This document shows, piece after piece, positions 1 through 6,946 of a stretch of 8,387 bases of DNA. The notes beneath the pieces are model-generated. The model ran no database searches. It was not told the DNA's origin and saw nothing but the letters and a program-made list of their open reading frames with translations. Each line of letters starts with the position of its first letter. Position 1 is the stretch's first letter. A program made the position numbers and the translations under genes. This DNA comes from an uncultured Oscillospiraceae bacterium (GTDB taxonomy: Bacteria; Bacillota; Clostridia; Oscillospirales; Oscillospiraceae), in NCBI GenBank assembly GCA_934511165.1, contig CAKSWA010000058.1, positions 1 to 8,387 of the forward strand, in the 5' to 3' direction.

Positions 1-257
1 TCTACCACCATGTGTATGAGTTCGGCACGACGAGCATTGCCATCACCATGGGCAACATGCGCGAGGTGCCGCGCCGCGGCAAGGACGGCATCGTCTTTGA
101 CCGGTGCATGCCGCTCGGCGTCGTGATGGACGAGCGCATCGCCAACGGCCACTATATGGCGCAGGCGTTCGCGCAGATCAAGAAATACCTTGCCGACCCG
201 CGCCTGATGGAGCGCGAAAGCCTCGACGCCGAAAAAGCGGCGGAGAAAGCGGAATAA
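1..257 (+). CDS. 2-oxo acid dehydrogenase E2-type acyltransferase domain protein, 3' end (partial)
   Basis: This is the C-terminal part of a reading frame that enters from the left edge; about 84 residues are visible, ending at TAA 255-257. The text YEFGTTSIAITMG, a basic stretch, then MPLGVVMDERIANG and a closing helix ending KKYLADPRLM follows the order of the C-terminal catalytic region of E2 acyltransferases (CAT-like fold: FGTTSIFIG, vmPLTLSFDHRVVDGA, flkxLkxLLedP). In lipoyl E2 enzymes the active-site motif is DHRxxDG, where His is the catalytic base. Here the aligned bases 129-149 encode D-E-R-I-A-N-G, so the His is replaced by Glu and the Asp by Asn. If the alignment is right, the protein may not be a normal acyltransferase. 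An Ala/Glu/Lys tail follows. A terminator lies 14 bases after the stop. The assignment is by motif memory only; lipoyl and subunit-binding domains, if any, lie outside the window. Confidence 0.75.
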   Translation, partial: YHHVYEFGTTSIAITMGNMREVPRRGKDGIVFDRCMPLGVVMDERIANGHYMAQAFAQIKKYLADPRLMERESLDAEKAAEKAE

Positions 258-271
258 TTTTATGTGATCAG

Positions 272-310
272 ACGGTCTCCCCATGGCTTTGCCGATGGGG
301 AGGCCGTTTT
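272..310 (+). terminator. Intrinsic terminator after the E2-like gene
   Basis: The arms 272-284 (ACGGTCTCCCCAT) and 295-307 pair over 13 positions with a single G-U wobble, and GGC/GCC inside the loop can extend the stem. TTTT follows at 307-310. It sits 14 bases after the stop codon of the upstream gene and before the next promoter, so it separates the two transcription units. Confidence 0.85.
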
Positions 311-333
311 CGCCGTGTAAAACCCGGCAAGTT

Positions 334-362
334 TTGACAGATACAACGCAGTGTGATATCCT
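334..362 (+). promoter_or_regulatory. Sigma-A-type promoter of the polyphosphate operon
   Basis: There is a perfect -35 box TTGACA at 334-339, a 17-base spacer, and TATCCT at 357-362 as -10 (4 of 6 to consensus), helped by an extended -10 TG at 354-355. It lies 37 bases upstream of the pap start codon, between the upstream terminator and the ribosome binding site. No operator repeat is obvious around it. Confidence 0.7.
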
Positions 363-386
363 AAAAAGAAACGAAAATCTTCTTTC

Positions 387-391
387 GGAGG
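387..391 (+). promoter_or_regulatory. Ribosome binding site of pap
   Basis: GGAGG lies 8 bases before ATG 400, a near-ideal Shine-Dalgarno spacing that fixes the start of the first operon gene. Confidence 0.85.
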
Positions 392-399
392 CTTAAAAT

Positions 400-1917
400 A
401 TGCTTCACGATTTTAAACCGTCGGACGACGGACTCGATAAAGCACAGCGCAAGGCGGAAATCGCCCGGCTTCGCGAAAGAATCGCGGCACAGCAGCAGAG
501 CGTCATGGCGGCAAAGCTGCCCGTGGTCGTTCTTGTGGAGGGATGGGACTGCGCCGGAAAAGGCCATCTCATCAACGAGCTCATCAGCGAGATGGACCCG
601 CGGTTTTACCGCGTGGCGGTCTATAAGCGCGTGCCGGAGGATGAGGAGCGCTATCCCTTCCTCCGCAAGTTCTTTGAGCCCCTGCCGGAAAACGGTAAGT
701 TCCTCTTCATGGACACCGGCTGGATGGAGGACTGCGTCTATAAATACCTGCGCCGGGAGATCACCGCGGATGAATACGAGCGCCGCGTGGAGGCGTGCAA
801 AATCTTTGAGCAGCAGCTTCGCGATAACGGCTATATCGTTATCAAGCTCTTTCTGCATATCTCGCGCGAGGAACAGCTCGAGCGCATCGCGCAGCTGCGG
901 GAGGATATCGATACCGAGTGGCGCGTAACGAGCGATGATCTCTGGCAGCAGAAGGAATATAACCGCTTCCGCCGCGCCTACGAGGATTTTATGGAAGAGA
1001 CGGGCGAATGGCACATTCTTGATGCCGGAAGCCGGAAGAAACGTCTGCTTATGGGCTTTCGCGCCGTTACCGAGACGATCGACAAAGCGCTTGCGGATGG
1101 CCGCTATACCGGCAAGGCGGGGAAAAACGCCTTCCCGCTGCTCGGCGGCCCTTCGCTCCGCAACGCCGATCTCACCAAGAGCCTGACGCCGGAGGAATAT
1201 AAGGCGGAGCTCAAGCGGCTGCAGGAAAAGCTCGCCGTGCTGCACAATAAGATTTACCGCAAGCGCATCCCCGTCGTCATCTGCTATGAGGGCTGGGACG
1301 CCGCCGGAAAGGGCGGCAACATCCGCCGTCTTGCCTATCCGCTCGACCCGCGCGGGTTCGATGTGATCCCCATCGCGAGCCCCACGCCGGGCGAGCTTGC
1401 GCGGCATTATCTCTGGCGGTTCTGGACACGCCTGCCCAAAAGCGGCCATGTGACGATCTTTGACCGCAGCTGGTATGGCCGCGTCATGGTCGAGCGCATC
1501 GAGGGCTATTGCTTGGAGGACGACTGGAAGCGCGCCTACGGCGAGATCAACGAATTTGAAAAGGAACTCGCCGACTATGGCACGATCGTTCTCAAATTCT
1601 GGATCCATATCGACCCCGAAACGCAGCTTGAACGCTTTGAGCTGCGGCAGAATACGCCGGAGAAGCAGTGGAAGATCACCGACGAGGACTGGCGCAACCG
1701 CGAGAAGTGGCCGCTCTATGAAACGGCGGTCGAGGAAATGCTGCAAAAGACGAGCACGGCGTATGCCCCCTGGCATATCATTGAATCCGTGGATAAGAAA
1801 TACGCCCGCATCCGTGTCCTTCAGATCGTGACGGATGCGCTGGAGCAGGCCGTAAACGGGCATATCACCCGAGGAGTGAAGAAAGAATGTGCCAAGCCGA
1901 AGAAAGACCGGAGCTGA
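400..1917 (+). CDS. pap: Polyphosphate:AMP phosphotransferase (two-domain, class II PPK2)
   Basis: This 505-residue cytoplasmic enzyme is expected to transfer a phosphate from polyphosphate to AMP, giving ADP. Two PPK2 domains are fused in tandem, the layout of class II PPK2/Pap; the length is normal for that group, about 475-500 residues. Domain 1 has a Walker A-like GWDCAGKG at residues 48-55, but where the lid/Walker B motif should be it reads MDTGWMED (D105). Domain 2 has GWDAAGKG at 298-305 and the intact FDRSWYGRV with D355, R356 and Y359. By family knowledge the C-terminal domain is the catalytic one and the N-terminal one is degenerate, which fits what is seen. The start at ATG 400 is set by GGAGG at 387-391. 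The gene heads an operon with ppk1, whose start lies 31 bases inside this gene, so production of polyphosphate and its use are likely co-regulated. The symbol pap follows the Acinetobacter enzyme. Confidence 0.93.
   Translation: MLHDFKPSDDGLDKAQRKAEIARLRERIAAQQQSVMAAKLPVVVLVEGWDCAGKGHLINELISEMDPRFYRVAVYKRVPEDEERYPFLRKFFEPLPENGKFLFMDTGWMEDCVYKYLRREITADEYERRVEACKIFEQQLRDNGYIVIKLFLHISREEQLERIAQLREDIDTEWRVTSDDLWQQKEYNRFRRAYEDFMEETGEWHILDAGSRKKRLLMGFRAVTETIDKALADGRYTGKAGKNAFPLLGGPSLRNADLTKSLTPEEYKAELKRLQEKLAVLHNKIYRKRIPVVICYEGWDAAGKGGNIRRLAYPLDPRGFDVIPIASPTPGELARHYLWRFWTRLPKSGHVTIFDRSWYGRVMVERIEGYCLEDDWKRAYGEINEFEKELADYGTIVLKFWIHIDPETQLERFELRQNTPEKQWKITDEDWRNREKWPLYETAVEEMLQKTSTAYAPWHIIESVDKKYARIRVLQIVTDALEQAVNGHITRGVKKECAKPKKDRS
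1871..1876 (+). promoter_or_regulatory. Ribosome binding site of ppk1, inside pap
   Basis: GAGGAG at 1871-1876 lies 10 bases before ATG 1887, within the last codons of pap. It supports the overlapping start of ppk1 and implies that ribosomes finishing pap keep this site open (translational coupling). Confidence 0.75.
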
Positions 1918-4070
1918 ATGTCCCCGCCGCGCCGGAGTTCGCAGAGCCGGAAAGCGCGCTTCTTGCCGAGGCCAAGGCGGCGGGGCTTTTTCTGGACCGC
2001 GAACTGAGCTGGCTGCAATTTAATCTCCGCGTGCTGGAGCAGGCGGGCGACCCGACGGTTCCGCTTTTGGAGCGGCTCAAGTTCCTCGGCATTTACCGTT
2101 CAAACCTTGAGGAGTTTTTCATGGTGCGCGTCGGCTCGCTCACGCACCGCGCAGCGCTTTTGCCGGACGACCGGGACGAAAAGACCGGCCGTACGCCCGG
2201 CGAGCAGGTGAGCGCCATCCTTGCCGCGGTTGCCGCGCAGCAATCGCGCGAGGAGCGCATTTACCGGCGGCTTCTGGAGGATCTGCGCGACGCCGGGATC
2301 GACGTGCTGGACTTTCATAAAATGACGAAGTCCGAGGAAGTCGTGGCGAAAAAGTACTTTTCCGAGCTGCGCCCGCTGCTCTCGCCGCGCGTGGTGGATG
2401 GGGGACATCCGTTCCCGTTCATCGCCAACCGCGAGGTATATGTGGCCGCGACGATCGGCAAGGGCGAGGATTTCCGTTTGGGTCTCGTTTCGCTGCTGCG
2501 GCTGCCGCCGTGGCGCGTCGTGGAGCTGGACGGAAGGCAGAAGGTGATGCTCACGGCGGAGCTCGTGCGCCACTTTGTGCCGCAGCTCTTCAAAAAGCAG
2601 GAGGTGCGCGACGCTGTCCTTTTGCAGGTTACGCGAAACGCCGACGTGTTCATCGACGACGACCTGCGCGGGTACGATGCAGACTTTCGCGCCAGTATGG
2701 AGAAAATGCTGCGCAAGCGCAAGCGCCAGCAGCCGGTGCGCCTCGTGATCGGCGGCAAGCCGTCCGCGCGGCTGCGCTCGGCGCTCATAAAAGACCTGAA
2801 GGTATCCGAGAGCAACGTATTCACCACGAAGCTGCCGTTTGATCTCTCGTTCGGCTCCGGCGTGAAGAAAGCGCCCGGCATGAAATATGCCGAGCGCCGC
2901 AGCCAGAAAACGGTAAAGCTGCAAAAGGGTGAGTTCTTCCCGTATATGGAAAAGAAGGATCTTCTGCTCTCGTACCCGTTCCAGAGCATGAGCGCGTTTG
3001 TGGAGTATCTCTACGAGGCGGCGGACGACCCGGACGTTTTGTCCATCCGCATCACGCTCTACCGCCTTTCGGCGAGCAGCAAGGTTGCCGCGGCGCTTGC
3101 GTACGCGGCCGACCGGGGAAAGAGCGTTCTCTGCCTTTTGGAGCTGCGCGCCCGGTTTGACGAGCAGAACAACATCGACTATTCCGAGGTACTCGAGGAC
3201 GCCGGCTGTCAGGTCATCTACGGCCTGCCGGAGATGAAGGTGCACAGCAAGCTCTGCCTCGTCACGCGGAAACGCGGCGAGAGCGTGCAGTACTTCACGC
3301 AGGTCGGCACCGGCAACTATAACGAGGTCACGAGTGAGCAATATACCGATCTCTCGGTCATCACGTCTGACGAGCGCGTCGGGCGCGACGCCGCGCAGAC
3401 GTTCGAAGCGCTCGCCACCGGCCAGACGCCGCCGGAGACGGAAGCACTCTGGGTCGCGCCGCTGAGCTACCGCTCCCACGTGCTCGCCCTCATCGAGGCG
3501 GAAACCGCCAAGGGTGAGGCCGGGCGCATTGCGATCAAGGTCAATTCCATGAACGACATCGGCGTCATGACGGCGCTCATCCGCGCCTCACAGGCCGGGG
3601 TGCGAACGGAGCTTTTCATCCGCGGCATCTGCTGCCTGCGGCCGGGCGTCGCGGGGTATACGGAGAACATCACGGTGCACAGCGTTGTGGGGCGGTATCT
3701 GGAGCATTCGCGCATTTTCGCCTTCGGCGAGGGCGCGGAGCAGCGCATTTTCGTTGGCTCCGGCGATCTTCTCAACCGCAACACCCGCCGCCGCGTTGAG
3801 GCATTCATCGAATGCATCACGCCGGAAACGCGCGAGGGCGTGCTCGCCATCCTTGATGCGCTGCGCGCCGACCGGGAGAAGAGCTGGACGATGCAGTCGG
3901 ACGGGACGTATTCCCGCGGCGGGATCGTCCCCGGCACCGCGAGCCACGATACGCTCTATGAATACTTCGGCGAAAAGACCGTAGAACCGCTCCCGCCGGA
4001 GAAAGAGCACGGCTGGCTCTGGCGGCTCTTCCATCCCCATAAGAAAAAACAGCACGGAAATGAGGCATAA
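1887..4070 (+). CDS. ppk1: Polyphosphate kinase 1
   Basis: This 727-residue PPK1 reversibly makes inorganic polyphosphate from the gamma-phosphate of ATP. After a roughly 35-residue acidic, low-complexity extension, the N domain begins with RELSWLQFNLRVL and LKFLGIYRSNLEEFFMVR. The head domain follows (HPFPFIANREVYVA), then the two phospholipase D-like catalytic domains. LLSYPFQS and SIRITLYRLS open the first, which contains KVHSKL with His453; YLEHSRIFAF in the second contains His607. These correspond to the two essential histidines of E. coli PPK (435, phosphorylated, and 592), with nearly the same spacing. YFTQVGTGNYN is also present. The C-terminus is basic (HPHKKKQH). The start ATG 1887 has GAGGAG 10 bases upstream; an ATG at 1918 is out of frame. 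It overlaps pap by 31 bases and sits just before the sugar kinase gene, so it is the middle gene of the operon. All core motifs look intact. Confidence 0.96.
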   Translation: MCQAEERPELNVPAAPEFAEPESALLAEAKAAGLFLDRELSWLQFNLRVLEQAGDPTVPLLERLKFLGIYRSNLEEFFMVRVGSLTHRAALLPDDRDEKTGRTPGEQVSAILAAVAAQQSREERIYRRLLEDLRDAGIDVLDFHKMTKSEEVVAKKYFSELRPLLSPRVVDGGHPFPFIANREVYVAATIGKGEDFRLGLVSLLRLPPWRVVELDGRQKVMLTAELVRHFVPQLFKKQEVRDAVLLQVTRNADVFIDDDLRGYDADFRASMEKMLRKRKRQQPVRLVIGGKPSARLRSALIKDLKVSESNVFTTKLPFDLSFGSGVKKAPGMKYAERRSQKTVKLQKGEFFPYMEKKDLLLSYPFQSMSAFVEYLYEAADDPDVLSIRITLYRLSASSKVAAALAYAADRGKSVLCLLELRARFDEQNNIDYSEVLEDAGCQVIYGLPEMKVHSKLCLVTRKRGESVQYFTQVGTGNYNEVTSEQYTDLSVITSDERVGRDAAQTFEALATGQTPPETEALWVAPLSYRSHVLALIEAETAKGEAGRIAIKVNSMNDIGVMTALIRASQAGVRTELFIRGICCLRPGVAGYTENITVHSVVGRYLEHSRIFAFGEGAEQRIFVGSGDLLNRNTRRRVEAFIECITPETREGVLAILDALRADREKSWTMQSDGTYSRGGIVPGTASHDTLYEYFGEKTVEPLPPEKEHGWLWRLFHPHKKKQHGNEA
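4062..4065 (+). promoter_or_regulatory. Ribosome binding site that favours the sugar kinase start at 4075
   Basis: GAGG at 4062-4065, within the last codons of ppk1, stands 9 bases before ATG 4075. The alternative in-frame ATG at 4060 has no comparable purine-rich site at the right distance, so 4075 is preferred. Confidence 0.55.
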
Positions 4071-4074
4071 AGCT

Positions 4075-5625
4075 ATGAAGGACGCATTGGCGCTGGTATT
4101 TGACGTTGGAACGCAGAGCGTGCGGGCGATGCTCTTTGATACCGCCGGACACATCGTCTGCTCGGCGCAGGATATCTACGAGCAGCCCTACTATTCCCGC
4201 AACCCAAACTGGGCGGAGCAGCGGCCGGATTTCTATTTTGAGCATATGTGCATCGTCTCCCAGCGGCTGAAGGATCAGTCCCCGGCAGACTTTGCGCGCG
4301 CCGCGAGCGTTGCGGTGACGGTATTCCGCGATACGACCGTCTGCATGGGCAAGGACGGGCGGCCGCTGCGCGACTGCATTCTCTGGATGGATCAGCGCCG
4401 CGCCGAGAATCCAAAGCCGCTTCCCGCGGACCGCAAGGCACTCTTTGCGATCGCCGGCATGACGGAGACCATCGAAATGCTCCACCGCACCTCGGCCTGC
4501 AACTGGATCGCTGAGAACGAGCCGGAGCTCTGGAAGGAAACGGATAAATACGTCTGCCTTTCCACGTATCTCAACTACCGCCTTACTGGCCGCATTGCCG
4601 ACAGCAGCGCGAGCCTCATGGCGAAAATTCCCTACGACTACAAAAACCGCAAGTGGGACAAAAACGGTCTCACCCGCTGCGTATACGATATCCCGCAGGA
4701 AAAGCTCTGCGAGATTCTGCCCTCCGGCTCAGTGGTCGGCGGCGTGACGCCGGAGGCGTCGCGGCTGACCGGCATCCCGGCGGGGCTGCCGATGCTCGCC
4801 ACCGGCTCGGACAAGGGCTGCGAGACAATCGGGCTTTCCGTCATCCGCGAGGATCAGGCGGCGCTCTCGTTCGGCACGAGCTGCACCGTGCAGTTCACGA
4901 GCAAGAAATATTTCGAGCCGACGCCGTTCATGCCTGCCTACCCGGCGGTGCCGAACGATATGTATAACCCCGAAATCCAGATTCTGCGCGGTTACTGGAT
5001 GCTCACGTGGTTCAAGCAGAACTTTGCGCAGGCGGAGGTCGAGGCGGCCAAGGCGCTCGGCTGCTCGGCGGAGGAAATTCTGAACAAGCACCTCGCCGAC
5101 ATTCCCGCCGGGAGCGACGGCCTGCTCGTGCTGCCGCATTGGACGCCGGGACTCTCCACGCCGAACACGCGCGGCGCGATGATCGGCTTCACGGACCACC
5201 ACACGAAATACCACATGTACCGCGCCATCATCGAGGGACTGAACTTTGCTCTCATGGACGGCATGTACGGCATGGAGCGCCGCTCCGGACAAAAGATCCG
5301 CCACCTTTATCTCGGCGGCGGCGGCAGCCGCAGCGAGGAGATCTGCCAGATTACGGCGAATATGTTCGGTCTGCCGGTCTCCCGCATCCAGACGCACGAA
5401 TCCTGCGCGCTCGGCGCGGCCATCTGCTCGTTCGTCTCGCTCGGAAAATTTGATTCCTACGAGGACGCCATCGCCCACATGGTGCAGATCCGCGACACGT
5501 TCACCCCGGACGCGGAGGAACATAAGCTCTATGAGCGCATTTACCGCGAGGTCTACCGCCGGTACTACCGCGCCGTGACCCCGCTGCACAAGCTCCTCGG
5601 CGCGATCACGCGCAAGGAAAAATGA
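4075..5625 (+). CDS. FGGY-family carbohydrate kinase, substrate unknown
   Basis: This 516-residue cytoplasmic kinase should phosphorylate a sugar or polyol with ATP. The N-terminal FGGY domain starts with FDVGTQSVR (D10, the phosphate-1 loop of the actin/hexokinase fold) and contains LWMDQR. The C-terminal domain carries ATGSDKGCETIGLSV, whose D246 matches the catalytic-base position of xylulokinase, then LSFGTSC, IIEGLNFAL (FGGY signature 2 type) and the nucleotide-binding GGGGSRSEE at about 414-422. Length is typical (about 500). The N-terminal sugar-pocket text is not specific enough to choose between xylulokinase, ribulokinase, glycerol kinase or the LsrK type. The start at 4075 is preferred; one at 4060 would add five residues and overlap ppk1 by 11 bases. 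Four bases separate it from ppk1, and no promoter is visible between, so it is the last gene of the polyphosphate operon. A strong terminator follows directly. No sugar transporter or isomerase accompanies it in the window. Confidence 0.88.
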   Translation: MKDALALVFDVGTQSVRAMLFDTAGHIVCSAQDIYEQPYYSRNPNWAEQRPDFYFEHMCIVSQRLKDQSPADFARAASVAVTVFRDTTVCMGKDGRPLRDCILWMDQRRAENPKPLPADRKALFAIAGMTETIEMLHRTSACNWIAENEPELWKETDKYVCLSTYLNYRLTGRIADSSASLMAKIPYDYKNRKWDKNGLTRCVYDIPQEKLCEILPSGSVVGGVTPEASRLTGIPAGLPMLATGSDKGCETIGLSVIREDQAALSFGTSCTVQFTSKKYFEPTPFMPAYPAVPNDMYNPEIQILRGYWMLTWFKQNFAQAEVEAAKALGCSAEEILNKHLADIPAGSDGLLVLPHWTPGLSTPNTRGAMIGFTDHHTKYHMYRAIIEGLNFALMDGMYGMERRSGQKIRHLYLGGGGSRSEEICQITANMFGLPVSRIQTHESCALGAAICSFVSLGKFDSYEDAIAHMVQIRDTFTPDAEEHKLYERIYREVYRRYYRAVTPLHKLLGAITRKEK

Positions 5626-5626
5626 G

Positions 5627-5665
5627 AAAAACCGGTTCCCGAAAGCACATCGGGAACCGGTTTTT
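5627..5665. terminator. Bidirectional intrinsic terminator between convergent genes
   Basis: The 16-base arms 5627-5642 (AAAAACCGGTTCCCGA) and 5650-5665 pair perfectly around a 7-base loop. The arms begin with A5 and end with T5, so a U-tract follows the GC stem on either strand. It starts one base after the kinase stop codon (5623-5625), and its last base is part of the TGA (5667-5665) of the opposite-strand lipoprotein gene, so one hairpin serves both. Confidence 0.93.
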
Positions 5666-6789
5666 CATTCATCATAAACGACCGGCGGGCGGTCGGGATC
5701 GAGAACGCTGTCCACGTCGAAAAAAAGCTCATTTAGTATATCGCGGTAATACGTCATCGAGTAGCCGCCAATCTCAATGCGCGACTGCAGCGCATAATCA
5801 TCGTACAGTTCGTTGACCACGTGGTTGTCCACAGTGCAGTAAATGTTGAATCCGGCATCGAGGACATGCTGCAAGGCGTCGCCCGTTGCGCGGTAACCAA
5901 AGGGGGCGAGAAAGAGATTCGTTTCGCCGATCCACGGTGACACACGGTCGACCCATTTGTTGATGTCGTAGTAAATTTTATCGGGGATGCAGCCCGTGCC
6001 CCAGAAACCGTATGCGCCGGAGTTGTGCGTGTAGCTGTGGCTGGCAAAGCTCCAGCCGCCGGCGCGCAGCGCGTCAGCGACCTTTTTTATCTCCGTCTGG
6101 CAATCGGGATCGTCGTAGCTCGGATAGCCGAACGCTCCCTGAAACCCTGTGAGCGCGATCGTGCCCTTATGCCCGTTCCACGAAAAGTCCGGGTGCTCGG
6201 CCACAAACGCGTCCACCACGCCCATCACATCGCCGTCCGGGATGATGTCCACGCCGCCGGAGGGATTCGGCACCTCGTAGAGCAGCGCGCCGGTCTCATC
6301 AACGAACAGCCGCCGCGCGTACCCGTCGCCGTAGGCATACGCCACATCGTCCACGGAGAGAATGAGCGGCATCTTTCCGGCAGGCAGCAGGATTTCCTTT
6401 CGCTGCATTTTGCCGCCGACCATCTCATAGCACTCGTTCAGGTCGTAGAGCACATACCCGCGCTCATAGAGCTGCGGCAGGATCTTTTCCAGCTCCGCCT
6501 TTTCCGAGAATCCGGCGTTATAGCCGCCCATCGGCGTTTCGCGGTCGGTGAATACCATTTCGGGATAGATGATGAGACTGTGGAAGAAGATGTGCCGTAT
6601 TTCGCCCTCGTAAGGGACGAGCGGCTCCGGCGTCGGCTCTGCGGTCGCGGTGGGGGAGGGCGTCGGTTCCGCGGTCGCCGTGGGCGACGGCGTTGGGAAA
6701 AAGATGTCGAGCGCGCTGCCGCTGCACCCGGCGAGGAGCGCCGCGCAGAGCAGCACCGAGAGAAGTAAAATTGTCTTTCGTTTCATCAT
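5665..6789 (-). CDS. Lipoprotein with NodB-type polysaccharide deacetylase domain
   Basis: This is a 374-residue exported lipoprotein. MMKRK plus a hydrophobic core ends in the lipobox LLAGC, with Cys22 the likely lipidated residue, so it should sit on the outer face of the membrane. Residues 32-51 are two exact copies of PTPSPTATAE, followed by PTPEP, a flexible wall-spanning linker. The rest resembles a NodB-fold carbohydrate esterase 4 domain: LILSVDDV with D147/D148 (motif 1), SHSYTH with H251 and H255 (the metal-binding HSxxH motif 2), and LAPFGYR at 294-300 (motif 3-like, though the usual Arg before the Pro is absent). The region between motifs 1 and 2 is longer than usual. The role is probably removal of acetyl groups from peptidoglycan or another cell-surface glycan; the substrate is unknown. 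The start could be either of two adjacent ATGs (6789 or 6786); neither has a clear Shine-Dalgarno. It converges on the sugar kinase gene. Confidence 0.85.
   Translation of the reverse strand: MMKRKTILLLSVLLCAALLAGCSGSALDIFFPTPSPTATAEPTPSPTATAEPTPEPLVPYEGEIRHIFFHSLIIYPEMVFTDRETPMGGYNAGFSEKAELEKILPQLYERGYVLYDLNECYEMVGGKMQRKEILLPAGKMPLILSVDDVAYAYGDGYARRLFVDETGALLYEVPNPSGGVDIIPDGDVMGVVDAFVAEHPDFSWNGHKGTIALTGFQGAFGYPSYDDPDCQTEIKKVADALRAGGWSFASHSYTHNSGAYGFWGTGCIPDKIYYDINKWVDRVSPWIGETNLFLAPFGYRATGDALQHVLDAGFNIYCTVDNHVVNELYDDYALQSRIEIGGYSMTYYRDILNELFFDVDSVLDPDRPPVVYDE
6637..6696 (-). repeat. Tandem repeat coding for the Pro/Thr linker (2 x 30 bases)
   Basis: Two adjacent 30-base units encode PTPSPTATAE twice (residues 32-51), followed by a partial third unit PTPEP. 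The units differ at only a few silent positions, which suggests recent duplication. Such linkers tend to vary in copy number between strains. Confidence 0.8.
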
Positions 6790-6795
6790 GCTCTT

Positions 6796-6824
6796 ATACT
6801 ATCCGCCGCGCCCGAAAAAGTCAA
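6796..6824 (-). promoter_or_regulatory. Promoter of the deacetylase lipoprotein gene
   Basis: On the - strand, TTGACT (6824-6819) and TAGTAT (6801-6796) are separated by exactly 17 bases. Only six bases separate the -10 box from the first ATG (6789), so a transcript from this promoter would have almost no leader. This matches the absence of a Shine-Dalgarno. Confidence 0.55.
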
Positions 6825-6858
6825 GGCACGGAAATTTCCGGATTTTGGATGTGCTGTA

Positions 6859-6886
6859 TTGACAAATGCAGTGAATACAATATATT
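6859..6886 (+). promoter_or_regulatory. Promoter of the truncated short ORF
   Basis: TTGACA at 6859-6864, a 16-base spacer and TATATT at 6881-6886 form a strong sigma-A-type promoter on the + strand, divergent from the deacetylase promoter. The expected transcription start is near 6893. AATATATT occurs at 6879-6886 and again at 6892-6899, symmetric about 6889, and could be an operator, though AT-rich DNA gives such matches by chance. Confidence 0.6.
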
Positions 6887-6930
6887 CTTAAAATATATTA
6901 ATGCAACGGCTAACATTTTAAATCTAAAAG

Positions 6931-6936
6931 AAGGAG
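6931..6936 (+). promoter_or_regulatory. Ribosome binding site of the truncated short ORF
   Basis: AAGGAG lies 10 bases before ATG 6947. Together with the promoter at 6859-6886 it marks this as a genuine gene start, not a chance ORF. Confidence 0.6.
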
Positions 6937-6946
6937 CGCGGATCTT

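Noticed and set aside
361..1863. 500-codon open frame on the - strand opposite pap
   Set aside because: The + strand frame encodes clear PPK2 motifs in two domains with promoter and RBS. The opposite frame stays open because of G/C-biased third positions and encodes no recognisable motif.
2100..3479. 459-codon open frame on the - strand opposite ppk1
   Set aside because: It mirrors a conserved PPK1 coding region, is rich in Arg, Leu, His and Ala as expected of a shadow frame, and has no RBS or known motif.
4729..5589. 286-codon open frame on the - strand opposite the sugar kinase
   Set aside because: It is a shadow of the FGGY kinase with biased composition. The kinase frame carries the catalytic Asp and nucleotide-binding motifs.
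6025..6768. 247-codon open frame on the + strand opposite the deacetylase lipoprotein
   Set aside because: The - strand has a signal peptide, lipobox and HSxxH motif in the right order, so the + frame is a GC-driven shadow.
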